A stretch of DNA of 64,000 nt, taken from contig JAQUCE010000013.1 of NCBI GenBank assembly GCA_028686345.1, forward strand, positions 1-64,000, given 5' to 3'. The stretch comes from Kiritimatiellia bacterium (lineage in GTDB: Bacteria > Verrucomicrobiota > Kiritimatiellia > RFP12 > UBA1067). The notes beneath the pieces were generated by a model. It was not told the DNA's origin, did no database searches, and worked only from the letters and a program-made list of their open reading frames with translations. The translations under genes and the position numbers were made by a program. Below, piece by piece: positions 40,210-50,132 of this stretch; position 1 is the first letter of the stretch, and every line of letters starts with the position of its first letter.

Positions 40210-42531
40210 ATGACTTACGTTTTTAGCATAGATCAAGCGCAACAATGGCACACTGGAATCAAGCAACTTAAAAAACTTAAGCCGCTGAACATTACCCAGT
40301 GGGATAAGATGTTGAATTTGTTGAATGGGGCGGGGAAAGACGGCGAACCCAAACGCGACCAAATTGAGCAGTTACAGCTGGCGGCGATACACCATAGAGC
40401 AAAAAAAACAAAAAGAATTGGGCCGGGGATTATAGCTGCGTGGCGCTTGGTAAATTTAGCAGAGGCAGAAGAATACGAACAGCAAAGGGCGGTGTTGAGT
40501 AATGCAAAAAGCGGAGCCGATAGGGTTGCCGAGCATGTTGCCAGGAGATCCGATATAGGAGAGTTGCCGACGTGGGATGATGATGAAACGGCGGCGCGTA
40601 TTATCGCTGATCCGGTTGCGGCCTGCTGGCACTATTTCCCGCTTTGGTTTACACGTCCACCGAGCAAGTTGACTCGCGCAATTATAAAAGTAATTTGGGC
40701 GGTAATGTTGTACGGCGGCAACCAATCAGTCGGCGTTGTGCGGGGTGGTGGAAAAAGCACAATTACCAAAGCCCTGATTATCCTTGCTGGTTGTATCGGG
40801 AGGATAAAATATGCTGTTGTGTTTGGGGCGAACGCTAAAGCGGCGCAATCAATTAGGCGCGACATCGTACGGCAGTTAGAAACGAACAAAATGCTGTTGG
40901 CTGATTTTCCGGCAGCGTGTATTCCGATCCAGCTATTAGCGGGGAGATCGCAGCGGGCAATGGGGCAAACGCACAGGGGCGTTCGTACTTATATTCGTTA
41001 TGAAGCGGATGTTGTCCAGTTGGCGCGAATCGAGGGGGCAAACAGCGGCGGGTTTATGATCCGTTGCCAAGGCATTGAAAGCGGATTTTTGGGTTTGATC
41101 GATAACGGTGTTCGACCTGATTTTATTTTAGGAGACGACATCCAAGGATTAAAGGCAGCTAAAAGTGATACAGAGGTCGCTGGTTTGGAAGATGCGATTC
41201 GGCAGGGGTTTGAGGCTTTGGGCGGCAAAGACAATCCGCTGCGCATTATTCTGTTGGCAACGTGTACCAGGCAGGGAGATTTTTCAGACCGCGTTCTGGA
41301 TCGCGAATTGTATCCAGAGTATTCAGGTTTGCGATTCGGATTGATAGAAGATTGGGGTACGGCGGAAGTTTTGTGGGAAGAGTATGTAAAAATCTGGAGG
41401 CAAGATCAAAGGGACGGAGACAAGCGTTATAAAAACGCAACGCAATTTTATATTAACAATCGTGGTGCGATGGATGATGGAGTAAAAGTTACGGATCCTG
41501 AATTTTATTTAGTGGGTCAGGAGTTGAGCGCAATTCAGGGGGCGTGGCATGCAAGGGCGAAAATGGGAGATTTGGGATATTTTGCGCAGATGGAAAATCG
41601 TCCACTTAGTTCAGAGGCCTCACTTTATAGTCTGCTGCCGTCTGATGTAAGTAAGGTTGTTAATGGTTTGAAGCGTTTTCAAGTGCCCGGCTGGGGCAAC
41701 GGCGTTTTTGCTTTTGCGGATGTTGGCAATGATAAGCTGCGCTGGAGCGTGGTTGCCTTTGGCGACAAATCGCGATCGGCTGTTATTGATTATGGATTTT
41801 GGCCACCAAATGGACGCGTGGCTCCCGAAAAATGCACAGGGACCGCATTAAAAACACATATCTGGACAGCGATGAGAGCTGTGCGCGACCACTGGGATAA
41901 CAGCGTTTACCTGAGATCGGGGGATGCGCAAAGAATTGTAGCGGCGGGGTTTGATCGCGGCTATGAGGCAGATACGGTTCAAGATTTTTGTAAAGCTGTT
42001 AGCCCGCTGAGTCGCTTTCCAGTGATTGCGATGCGTGGCCAAGGGTTTCAGCAGTGGCGGGATGTGACAAAAAGGGCTATCCGATATGGATGGAACGTGC
42101 AGTTAATTCAAACGGTTGAGGGGGCTGCGCCCGGAGAATTTTTGAACGTGCATACTGATTTTTGGAAAGAAAACGCCCAACGTGCCTTTTTGTCACCGAA
42201 TTATTTAGCGGCAGGCGCTTGCTCATTGTGGGGGCGGGATCCACGCGAGCACGGAGAATTTGCAGATCACATTTGCTCAGAGGTACTGAGCGATAAAGGG
42301 CGCGGCACAAACGGGACGGAATTTTGGAAATGGGGGCTGAAGCCAGGTAGACAAAATCATTTTTTAGACACTCTTGTCGGGTGTTATGCGTTGGCTGGAT
42401 TCTACGGATATCTGCGCCCCGAAAATAATATGTCTACAACCGACCAGCCGCAGGAAATTAAACAGAAGGCGCGCAAGCGCACAACTAAACCGCCCCGGCG
42501 TAAGTGCCGGGTAAAAGTACAGGAGTATTAA
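40210..42531 (+). CDS. phage terminase large subunit-like ATPase
   Basis: GVVRGGGKSTITKALIILAG Walker A; FILGDDIQGL; position before the head genes. Confidence 0.75.
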   Translation: MTYVFSIDQAQQWHTGIKQLKKLKPLNITQWDKMLNLLNGAGKDGEPKRDQIEQLQLAAIHHRAKKTKRIGPGIIAAWRLVNLAEAEEYEQQRAVLSNAKSGADRVAEHVARRSDIGELPTWDDDETAARIIADPVAACWHYFPLWFTRPPSKLTRAIIKVIWAVMLYGGNQSVGVVRGGGKSTITKALIILAGCIGRIKYAVVFGANAKAAQSIRRDIVRQLETNKMLLADFPAACIPIQLLAGRSQRAMGQTHRGVRTYIRYEADVVQLARIEGANSGGFMIRCQGIESGFLGLIDNGVRPDFILGDDIQGLKAAKSDTEVAGLEDAIRQGFEALGGKDNPLRIILLATCTRQGDFSDRVLDRELYPEYSGLRFGLIEDWGTAEVLWEEYVKIWRQDQRDGDKRYKNATQFYINNRGAMDDGVKVTDPEFYLVGQELSAIQGAWHARAKMGDLGYFAQMENRPLSSEASLYSLLPSDVSKVVNGLKRFQVPGWGNGVFAFADVGNDKLRWSVVAFGDKSRSAVIDYGFWPPNGRVAPEKCTGTALKTHIWTAMRAVRDHWDNSVYLRSGDAQRIVAAGFDRGYEADTVQDFCKAVSPLSRFPVIAMRGQGFQQWRDVTKRAIRYGWNVQLIQTVEGAAPGEFLNVHTDFWKENAQRAFLSPNYLAAGACSLWGRDPREHGEFADHICSEVLSDKGRGTNGTEFWKWGLKPGRQNHFLDTLVGCYALAGFYGYLRPENNMSTTDQPQEIKQKARKRTTKPPRRKCRVKVQEY

Positions 42532-42532
42532 G

Positions 42533-43657
42533 ATGGCAAAAACACCAAAGTTATCACTGATTATACCGGCGCGCGGCAAAGAGCCGTTGCTCCAGCAAAC
42601 AATTGATTGCGCAATCAAGGGCGCGCTAAACAAGGTTGAGATTATTGTGGTTGACAACGGACTGGAGGTCGCTGCGCCTTGTGGCAGCGATGTGCGTGTT
42701 ATCAAAAGTGAGATTAGTGGCACCGGTGCGGCGCGTCATGCCGGTGTACTTGCAGCGCTGGCTCCGGTGATTGTTACAATTGATGCGCACGTTCGGCTTT
42801 GTGATTTTTGGGATGACTATGTTTTGGATCATTTTGAGCGCAAAGCCTGGGCTAAAACCGTAGCCTGCGGTCACGTTGGTGGATTGGCGACAGACTTCAG
42901 CGTGGAAAAAGAGGCATGCTATACCGGCGCACAAATCCACTGGCAAGAAATCAACGGATCAGAAACGCGGCTGTTGGTGCCTAAATGGTCGGATAATTCA
43001 TTTGGCTCTCGGATTGGCGCCGTTATGGGCGCGTTTTACGCTTTCAAAAAATCGTGGTACGAAAAAATGGCTGGGCCATGGTCGGTTTTTTCCTCATGGG
43101 GCTGCGATGAAGAAACCATCTCAATAGCATCATATTTAGCGGGTGGCGATTGTCGGTTGATGGCCGAGCATGTTAGATCTTGGCATCTGTTTGGGCACCC
43201 GGAGCGCATTCGGTATACTACTGCCGAGATTGCAACCATTGCAGCCAATCGCTTTCTTTTGTTTCGGCTTTTTCCATTTGCATTCGAGGACCTGGCTGCT
43301 GTGGCGAATCAGCACCCGGAGGTTAACGCACCCCTAAGCGACCAGCAAATAAAGTTTGCGCAGTATTACAGCGATAAGTCCGCTGAGCTTGCCGACTACC
43401 TCGGTAAGTATGTAATCGGTTATCAGGAGTGGCGTGGTTCCATCGTTCAAAAAACCGCAACCCCGCCAAAAAGACGCAAGCCGCCGCAGCGTCTGCCAAC
43501 GGTACCACTTGATCAATGTGATCAGTGCGACGCCATTAATAGCTTTATCTGCGTCCGCACCGAAGAAATCCGCCGCTATAAATGTAAGGTCTGTGGGCGC
43601 AATGCCTGGCGGCAACGTCCAGAGGATCAACTTAAATTCACAATCAATAATATTTAA
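42533..43657 (+). CDS. GT2-family glycosyltransferase with C-terminal zinc ribbon
   Basis: KLSLIIPARGKEPLLQQTIDCAI...VDNGLE...VIVTIDAHVRL...; C-terminal CDQCDAIN...YKCKVCGRNAW. Confidence 0.75.
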   Translation: MAKTPKLSLIIPARGKEPLLQQTIDCAIKGALNKVEIIVVDNGLEVAAPCGSDVRVIKSEISGTGAARHAGVLAALAPVIVTIDAHVRLCDFWDDYVLDHFERKAWAKTVACGHVGGLATDFSVEKEACYTGAQIHWQEINGSETRLLVPKWSDNSFGSRIGAVMGAFYAFKKSWYEKMAGPWSVFSSWGCDEETISIASYLAGGDCRLMAEHVRSWHLFGHPERIRYTTAEIATIAANRFLLFRLFPFAFEDLAAVANQHPEVNAPLSDQQIKFAQYYSDKSAELADYLGKYVIGYQEWRGSIVQKTATPPKRRKPPQRLPTVPLDQCDQCDAINSFICVRTEEIRRYKCKVCGRNAWRQRPEDQLKFTINNI

Positions 43658-43667
43658 AGGATAAAAC

Positions 43668-43865
43668 ATGAAGATGGTTAAATGGGATGAGGCGAAAGAA
43701 AGTTATTTGATAGAGCTTGTTGACCGACGCTCGGAGCTGAAAAACGGTTGGTATACAATCGCGAGGATGTTAAATGAGCGGTTTGGAATTTGTTCAACTC
43801 CGAACGGGTGCCGATCACGAGCAACAACAATCAGGCAGAGGCGTCGTGTTTTTACACAAAACTAA
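43668..43865 (+). CDS. small Myb/SANT-like DNA-binding protein
   Basis: KWDEAKESYLIELVDRRSELKNGWYTIARMLNERFG. Confidence 0.4.
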   Translation: MKMVKWDEAKESYLIELVDRRSELKNGWYTIARMLNERFGICSTPNGCRSRATTIRQRRRVFTQN

Positions 43866-43897
43866 CCTGTAAAAAATAAATATTAGAAGAATCATTA

Positions 43898-43930
43898 GAA
43901 AAGTTCTAGATTCTGGAACTTTTCTTTTTT
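43898..43930 (+). terminator. intrinsic terminator
   Basis: gaaaagttc-tagattctg-gaacttttc + tttttt. Confidence 0.75.
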
Positions 43931-43972
43931 AGTGCCCTTGTTTTATCCGTTGACTGGCCTTATCTTTGAGTC

Positions 43973-44209
43973 ATGGCAAGAGCTTTAACACACAACGAAC
44001 AAATGTTGCGCACAGTACGGCAAGCGATAAACGACTGTGTTGTCGGTGGTACAAAAAGCGCGACCATTGCACAGGGCGGCGGATCAAAATCATTTACCAG
44101 GCACTCACTAGATGAACTTGAAAAACTAGAGGTTAAATACGTCAACCGTGTAAATCGTGAGCGTGGTGGCAAAAGCCGTCGTAAGCCAGATTTCGGGAGC
44201 TTCGGTTAA
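43973..44209 (+). CDS. gpW-like head-tail joining protein
   Basis: 78 aa, immediately before the portal gene; SFTRHSLDELEKLEVKYVNRVNRERGG. Confidence 0.55.
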   Translation: MARALTHNEQMLRTVRQAINDCVVGGTKSATIAQGGGSKSFTRHSLDELEKLEVKYVNRVNRERGGKSRRKPDFGSFG

Positions 44210-45762
44210 TGGCAAAAAAAACGCACAGATCGCGCAACGCTGCAACCCCGTTAACTCCGGCGGCGGCGCCGCGTACTCCACAAAAAGCGCAGTACGATAT
44301 TGTTGGCCCCGGTGCTTCCAAAAAACGTCGCCCTGCCCGTGTGGAATATCACGGCGAAACCGGACGCGACAGCCGCCAGCTGCCACCCATGGCGCGGCTT
44401 ATGGCTATTTCACTTGTGCGCGATGCTTGCCGTAATTTTTCCAGCGCCCGCTCAATCATTCAGCAGATCGCTCTCAATGTGGTTGGTACCGAGTATAAAG
44501 TCATAATCAAAGATCCATCGGTTAAGGGGCGTGAAAATGACCCGACCCACCCGGTGGTAGCTGCGCAAAACTGGTTTAATGACACTTGGGCTAAAAATCC
44601 GGATTTTAGAAACGACAACCATCTGTTCGATGTCAACCGCTTGCTGCTTACCTCGGTTGTGCGTGATGGCGATGCAGGAATGTTATTTGATCGCGATTTC
44701 ACGCAGAGCGGGAAAATTGTTACATTTGAATCAGATCAAATCTGTGATCCCTCCCCGCTGCCGGATGGCGCGGCGGAATCAAACGATGGCATTTTGCTGG
44801 ACCACTTCGGTCGCGAGATCGGATATTGCACCCATTTTTCACGCGGCAAAACCCAGGTGAAATTAGATGAAGCTCACATTTTTCCACGCGACCCGGTGGA
44901 TACTGATGCCAACATGTTCAAGCTGCTGCGGATGCCATGGCGAGCAAATCAAGGGCGGGGCACAAGCGACATGTTTTCATTTGTAGCTGATATGCTAGAT
45001 ATTTACGAGATGCGCTCAAAAGAATTGCAGTCCGCTAAAGTTGCCGCAACCATGGCCGGCATGGTTACAAAAAACGAATCCGACACGGGCCCGGCGCTGG
45101 ATGATGCCCGTTATGATCCATTGGCGCCAATTTCTGATTTTGACGATGAAGAACATCCCGCAGTCAAAGAGTCGGACAACTACAATAATTTTGAAACACT
45201 GACCGGTGGATTAATGGAATATATGATCCCTGGCGAAAAATTCGACCTGCTGACCAGCAATCGCCCCAATGTCAATGGGATTCCCTTTACTGAGCACATT
45301 ATCAAAAGCGCCGGTTCGGCTGTTGGTATGGCGCGGTGTTATTCGACAATGGAAGCTCAAACATCATACACGGCTTTTCGTGGCGAAATGGTCATGACCT
45401 GGGTTATGTTTCGTTATTGGCAAAAATGGTTGGAACGCTATGTTCAGGATTGGCAGGCGGTTCGCGCGATTAACTTTGCAATTTCGATTAAAGCAATCGA
45501 CCCGCTTCCAGCAGGTTGGAGTAAATATCTGGCATGGCAACATCCCAAGATGCCGTCGCTAAATCCGTTAGTCGATCAAAATACGTTTTTAGCAGCCTTA
45601 AAGAATGGCAGCACCAATCTGGAACAAGAGCTGGGACCAAATTGGAAAAACACAGTTCAGGAGCTAATAACCGAGGTTGAATTTATGCGCGAAGCGAACC
45701 TCCCACACGCAATGTTTGAAACCAAAGCCGGCGCGGTTGCCGGCGACTCAACAAAGGAATAA
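44209..45762 (+). CDS. phage portal protein (lambda-like)
   Basis: 517 aa; MARLMAISLVRDACRNFSSARSIIQQI...YSTMEAQTSYTAFRGEMVMTWVMFRYWQKWLE. Confidence 0.85.
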   Translation: MAKKTHRSRNAATPLTPAAAPRTPQKAQYDIVGPGASKKRRPARVEYHGETGRDSRQLPPMARLMAISLVRDACRNFSSARSIIQQIALNVVGTEYKVIIKDPSVKGRENDPTHPVVAAQNWFNDTWAKNPDFRNDNHLFDVNRLLLTSVVRDGDAGMLFDRDFTQSGKIVTFESDQICDPSPLPDGAAESNDGILLDHFGREIGYCTHFSRGKTQVKLDEAHIFPRDPVDTDANMFKLLRMPWRANQGRGTSDMFSFVADMLDIYEMRSKELQSAKVAATMAGMVTKNESDTGPALDDARYDPLAPISDFDDEEHPAVKESDNYNNFETLTGGLMEYMIPGEKFDLLTSNRPNVNGIPFTEHIIKSAGSAVGMARCYSTMEAQTSYTAFRGEMVMTWVMFRYWQKWLERYVQDWQAVRAINFAISIKAIDPLPAGWSKYLAWQHPKMPSLNPLVDQNTFLAALKNGSTNLEQELGPNWKNTVQELITEVEFMREANLPHAMFETKAGAVAGDSTKE

Positions 45763-45765
45763 AAA

Positions 45766-46803
45766 ATGAAGACGTTTAATTTGTTTGGCACAATTGTCGG
45801 CGACGAATCCTATAAATGGGCAAAAGAGGATGTAACGCCCGCTGACTTTAAAGCGTTTTTGGACTCGGTCCCGGATGGCGAGGAGATCAAAGTGCAGGTT
45901 AATAGTCCCGGCGGGCATGTTACAGCCGGTCTTGCAATCGCCAATATGATTAAAGCCAAGGCAGCATCTGTTACGGTTTCAGTTTTAGGGATTGCAGCGT
46001 CGATGGCCAGCGTGATCGCCGCTGCTGCTGGTAAATGTGAGATGGCAGCCGGTAGTTTCATCATGATTCACGAACCCTGGGGGATTGCGCTTGGATCAGC
46101 TTCCGAACTGCGCAAAGAGGCAGATGTGCTGGATTCAATGAAAACCGCGATTATCGGCTTTTATGCCTCGCTTTTCCCCGGCAAAAGCTCCGAAGAAATC
46201 GATGCGCTGGTAAAAGATGAGACCTGGATCAGAGGCGACCAAATCGAAGAGTACGGCCTTTCCGCCACTTTGAGCGACAGCATTCCTGCTTTCGGCAGTG
46301 TTTCCGGTCCGTTGAAGTTTGCCAAGATTCCAAATGATGCCAAAAAGTTTTATCAGTTTTCAAAGGCGATGACCAAAACCCCGCCCGCTGAAGAGCCGCC
46401 CACTGAAGAGCCGCCCGTCGAAGTGCCGCCCGTCGAAGAGCCGCCCGCGCCCGCGCCAGTATCAAGCTTGGTTGCGCTCTCCCAAAAGCTGGAAGAGATA
46501 GAGGCCAAGCGACGCGATCTGCAAAGTCGCTGCGACAAAGCTGACGCCAAGATCCGCGAGCTAGAGAGTACGCACTCCGCAGCTTTGCTGGAGCGGCAAA
46601 ATAAAATTTCCTCTCTCGAGAGCGAGGTTCAATCCGCGGAACAAAGAATCTCCGCGATGACACTCAATGCTCTGAAAGGGCCCTCCGGTGGTTGTGCGCA
46701 ATCCTGGCAGCAGGCTCTTGAAGAGTGTGGAGGCAGCTATGAAAAAGCTATCAATAAATATCCAGGATTGGCAGCCGCGTATCGCGCTGGCAAGCAGAGA
46801 TAA
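45766..46803 (+). CDS. ClpP-like prohead protease with Pro/Glu linker and coiled-coil C-terminus (possible scaffold fusion)
   Basis: VNSPGGHVTAGLAIANMI...GIAASMASVIAAA...MIHEPWG; PPAEEPPTEEPPVEVPPVEEPPAPAP linker. Confidence 0.85.
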   Translation: MKTFNLFGTIVGDESYKWAKEDVTPADFKAFLDSVPDGEEIKVQVNSPGGHVTAGLAIANMIKAKAASVTVSVLGIAASMASVIAAAAGKCEMAAGSFIMIHEPWGIALGSASELRKEADVLDSMKTAIIGFYASLFPGKSSEEIDALVKDETWIRGDQIEEYGLSATLSDSIPAFGSVSGPLKFAKIPNDAKKFYQFSKAMTKTPPAEEPPTEEPPVEVPPVEEPPAPAPVSSLVALSQKLEEIEAKRRDLQSRCDKADAKIRELESTHSAALLERQNKISSLESEVQSAEQRISAMTLNALKGPSGGCAQSWQQALEECGGSYEKAINKYPGLAAAYRAGKQR

Positions 46804-46856
46804 GAATCACCACTAAACCGCGCCCCGCAAGGGGCTAAAACCTCACGGAGAAAAAT

Positions 46857-47891
46857 ATGAATACCAGAACAATCACGGCAGACCGCCCCGAGGTGGTTAT
46901 TGCATGTAAGGATCGTATCCATGCCCCTATCGGAACCGGCTATATTGGCTCGCGTTTCTTCCCGGCTATGCGTGTGCGAGATACAGCCAATACGCTTTAT
47001 CACAAAACGATTGATGATGATGCAGCGGCCCAGGAAGCTCGCGTCGCCACCGCATCACACGAACGTGCGACCATCACCAACGGATCGACGGCCTACACGA
47101 CTACGGAAAAGCCCAAAGCCTACCAGATCCCTGAAGCGGACGTAAAAAAGTATGGCTCAATCGAAGCGACTGATCGTATCGGCATAACTGCTGCATGCCG
47201 GAGCGTTTACCGCAAACACGAGACCGACGCAGCTACCAAAATCATTACAGCTGGGCGCTATAATGCCGGCGCCTATTTGACCGACGGACAAGTGCTCAAA
47301 GGTTTGCAAACGCAGGCAATCAGGATTGGCCGTTATTATGGGCGTACGGTTTTGGCAGGTTCCACAACGTTTTTTCAAAACTTTGTGGCAGCCTCAGATG
47401 TGTCGGCTAAAATTACAGCTATGATCGGCGCGGGCGGAATTACGCTGGATAACCTCAAACAGAGCATTGCTGGTGATCCCGGGGTGGCCATTCAGCTGCT
47501 GCGCGCTTTTCTGCCGTTCGATGAGGTTTTGATTGGCGAGGACACCTTTTGGGCGCCCTCCGGTAAGACCGACGTCGGTATTGTTGCGCGTTTGCCTTCA
47601 ATTGAAGATACCAAGAGCGTCGAAGATTTCGACATGTTGATTCGCGAGGTGCCCGTTTTTGGCGCAACTCCCTGGTATTATCCAGATGAGGATATTGAGT
47701 TTTCGGCACGCTCGTTTTTTGATGAGGACAACGACTGCAACGTTTATAAAGCCAAAGGGTTTTATGATTTGGCCGAGATGAACGCCGGCGCGGTTGTATT
47801 GGTGAAACTGAATGTTTTCGAGACCACCACCACCAGCACCACCACCACCAGCACCACCACCACCAGCACCACCACCACAACTCAAGGATAA
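46857..47891 (+). CDS. major capsid protein with Thr/Ser-repeat C-terminal tail
   Basis: 344 aa, position after protease; ends FETTTTSTTTTSTTTTSTTTTTQG. Confidence 0.75.
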   Translation: MNTRTITADRPEVVIACKDRIHAPIGTGYIGSRFFPAMRVRDTANTLYHKTIDDDAAAQEARVATASHERATITNGSTAYTTTEKPKAYQIPEADVKKYGSIEATDRIGITAACRSVYRKHETDAATKIITAGRYNAGAYLTDGQVLKGLQTQAIRIGRYYGRTVLAGSTTFFQNFVAASDVSAKITAMIGAGGITLDNLKQSIAGDPGVAIQLLRAFLPFDEVLIGEDTFWAPSGKTDVGIVARLPSIEDTKSVEDFDMLIREVPVFGATPWYYPDEDIEFSARSFFDEDNDCNVYKAKGFYDLAEMNAGAVVLVKLNVFETTTTSTTTTSTTTTSTTTTTQG

Positions 47892-47975
47892 GTATTGCTC
47901 CACCCCTGGCGGGGGCCGGGGGTCTTGACTCTCATTCTACTCCGGCTCCCGCCTTTTTTGTTGAGATAAAACACC

Positions 47976-48323
47976 ATGCTTGATTTTGACAATACAGCAG
48001 CTTTCGAGGTTTTCCACACCGATACTGCAGCCGTTTCCGGCAAACGCCTAGAGCCAGCTGCATCCGCCGCGCGTGATTTAAGCTTCACTTGTGCCTGTTG
48101 TCTTTTAGTCGGCGATGGTGCCGAAATCAGCGAGCGTTCGGTCGCCGCTGGTGCTGGGTTTAATGTCTCAATTTCAGTGCTTAAAAAAAACTGGCCCGAT
48201 CACACTCCGCCTCAAAAAGGCGATATTTTTACTGTCGCGAATTATGGCGCAATAAAAGTTGTGTCAACTCCGTTTGAAAATGCCACTGAGTATCAAGTCG
48301 AATGTTTTTTTAAGAGGAGCTAA
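47976..48323 (+). CDS. head-tail connector candidate
   Basis: 115 aa, position. Confidence 0.45.
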   Translation: MLDFDNTAAFEVFHTDTAAVSGKRLEPAASAARDLSFTCACCLLVGDGAEISERSVAAGAGFNVSISVLKKNWPDHTPPQKGDIFTVANYGAIKVVSTPFENATEYQVECFFKRS

Positions 48324-48325
48324 TT

Positions 48326-48922
48326 GTGGTTGAGGTAAATCTAGATTTCAGCGCCGCTGATTCAGCTGCTTTTCAAAGCGCGATGGATCGGCTGTCGGCT
48401 GAGTGCGGTTGGGCAATTCCCCGCGTCTGCCAGTACGGATTTATCAAGCTGTTAACCTCAGTTCGTGCCTCTACCAAAAAATCTCCTAAGGTGCGCAATG
48501 TGCGCGTTAAATCTCAAAAACACGGCGACAAACGCCGCGTTTTCCAGGCCCAAAGCTACAAGGGTGGCAAAGAGCATTGGTTTGATATTTTTGCATACTC
48601 TCTAGCAGCCGCCAAGAATAGTCCGGCAGCCCAAATCCGTTATTCGGGTTTGGCGAAAGCCAGCTGGGGATGGGCCATGCGCGCCATGTTTAATTCCGGC
48701 TCTAATCCCCGCACAAAGTTCGGCAAAAAACCAGAGCTGCTTTATACCCATGTTGAAAAAGGTCAAGGTCATTTTTCCGCCACTGTGACCAATCGGGTGA
48801 ACTATGTTGAAAAGGCTTTTGTCACCGAAGGCAAGCGCACGATTGATACAGCCATGGCACGCGCCACGCGCCAGATGATCGGCAAAATAAACTCCGAACT
48901 CAAAAAGGCAGGTGCGTCATGA
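48326..48922 (+). CDS. neck/tail protein candidate (HK97 gp10-like position)
   Basis: 198 aa, position. Confidence 0.4.
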   Translation: MVEVNLDFSAADSAAFQSAMDRLSAECGWAIPRVCQYGFIKLLTSVRASTKKSPKVRNVRVKSQKHGDKRRVFQAQSYKGGKEHWFDIFAYSLAAAKNSPAAQIRYSGLAKASWGWAMRAMFNSGSNPRTKFGKKPELLYTHVEKGQGHFSATVTNRVNYVEKAFVTEGKRTIDTAMARATRQMIGKINSELKKAGAS

Positions 48923-49437
48923 GTAAGATTTTTGTCGAAAGTGTGCTCAGTGCCACAATCAAAACCGCGCTCGAAGCCGCGGGCGTGGGCTTGCCTGTTA
49001 TCACGTTTTGGGGCGCCGAGCCCGAGGGCACCGTGAAAACCGATGAGCTGGATAAAATCGCAGTCCTGATTAATGTCCGCGATTACGAGGATCTTCCCGG
49101 CGTGGTTGCAAATCTGCAGGGCGTAATCTCAATCGAGATCCACGGCGCCGGAGTTCGCACTCTCGGAATTGAGTTTAAAAAAGTGGTGGATGTGCTCGAA
49201 GCCTGGCAAGACAAACAAGACGACGGCTGCCAACTCGCGACCACCGCGTTGACAACTCCCGGCTTTAAAGTCGATTGCTATAAAATCGGCAGTGGCAATG
49301 TATGTGGCGTGGATCCAGCCGTGGGCGTTTACTTTGCAGTTTTAAATTTTGAGATCACCGGCCACCACACTAAAGTTGTCGAGCCAGAGCCCGATCCCGA
49401 ACCAGATCCAAACCCCGAATCTACACCAGAAACTTAA
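48919..49437 (+). CDS. tail completion protein candidate
   Basis: 172 aa, position. Confidence 0.4.
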   Translation: MSKIFVESVLSATIKTALEAAGVGLPVITFWGAEPEGTVKTDELDKIAVLINVRDYEDLPGVVANLQGVISIEIHGAGVRTLGIEFKKVVDVLEAWQDKQDDGCQLATTALTTPGFKVDCYKIGSGNVCGVDPAVGVYFAVLNFEITGHHTKVVEPEPDPEPDPNPESTPET

Positions 49438-49451
49438 AAGAGGAATTAACT

Positions 49452-50129
49452 ATGAGCGTAGGAATAAAATTAACCGCCGGTATCACCGATGCCGCGCTTG
49501 AAAATACCGACTCCGGCGAGGGCAAATCAACTCAGATGGTCACAGCTCCGAATAAATTCGGAGATGTTGTCGCCTCGCACCCTTTTGGAGCGCTGTCGGC
49601 TCCAACTCAAAACTTTGCCGTAATTGGTGATTTTGATCCAGAGGCTAAATTGATCCTAGGAACAGTTACCAACGAAGCGGTTTTAACCTCTTGGAACATA
49701 AAAACCGGGGCTGCGGTTGCCCCGACGCTGGATGCTGGTTTTGACTCAGTTCCGGCCAACAAAGCGACTACCGGACGGACCTTTAAAACGCCCGCCGCTG
49801 AACTTAAACCCTGCTGCTGTGCTCAAACTCTTTTTGGCGCCTTCACCCTCGCGGGTGAATTGTGCAACTTGACCTCTGCCAGCTATGCCGGATCAGTCAA
49901 TCTCACGCGCAGCCCCGACGCTGAACATAAATCTTGGTGTGTCAGCGGCGGTAAAATCGTATGTACGATCGAAGTGAATCAGGCCGGCGAAACCGCGCCA
50001 ACCCTTACCCCTGGCGAGAACTGGATCGTGGATGTTCCGTTCCAAAAAGTTGAGTCGGATCAAGATTATGAAAAATGGAGCGCAACCCTGCGCTATGAAA
50101 TTACGGGTATCGAGCCAGCAGAAGGTTAA
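49452..50129 (+). CDS. major tail tube protein candidate
   Basis: 225 aa, position before chaperone/tape measure. Confidence 0.5.
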   Translation: MSVGIKLTAGITDAALENTDSGEGKSTQMVTAPNKFGDVVASHPFGALSAPTQNFAVIGDFDPEAKLILGTVTNEAVLTSWNIKTGAAVAPTLDAGFDSVPANKATTGRTFKTPAAELKPCCCAQTLFGAFTLAGELCNLTSASYAGSVNLTRSPDAEHKSWCVSGGKIVCTIEVNQAGETAPTLTPGENWIVDVPFQKVESDQDYEKWSATLRYEITGIEPAEG

Positions 50130-50132
50130 AAA

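Noticed and set aside
47455-47903. Trp/Gly-rich minus-strand ORFs over the capsid tail repeat
   Set aside because: Antisense translations of the low-complexity repeat only.
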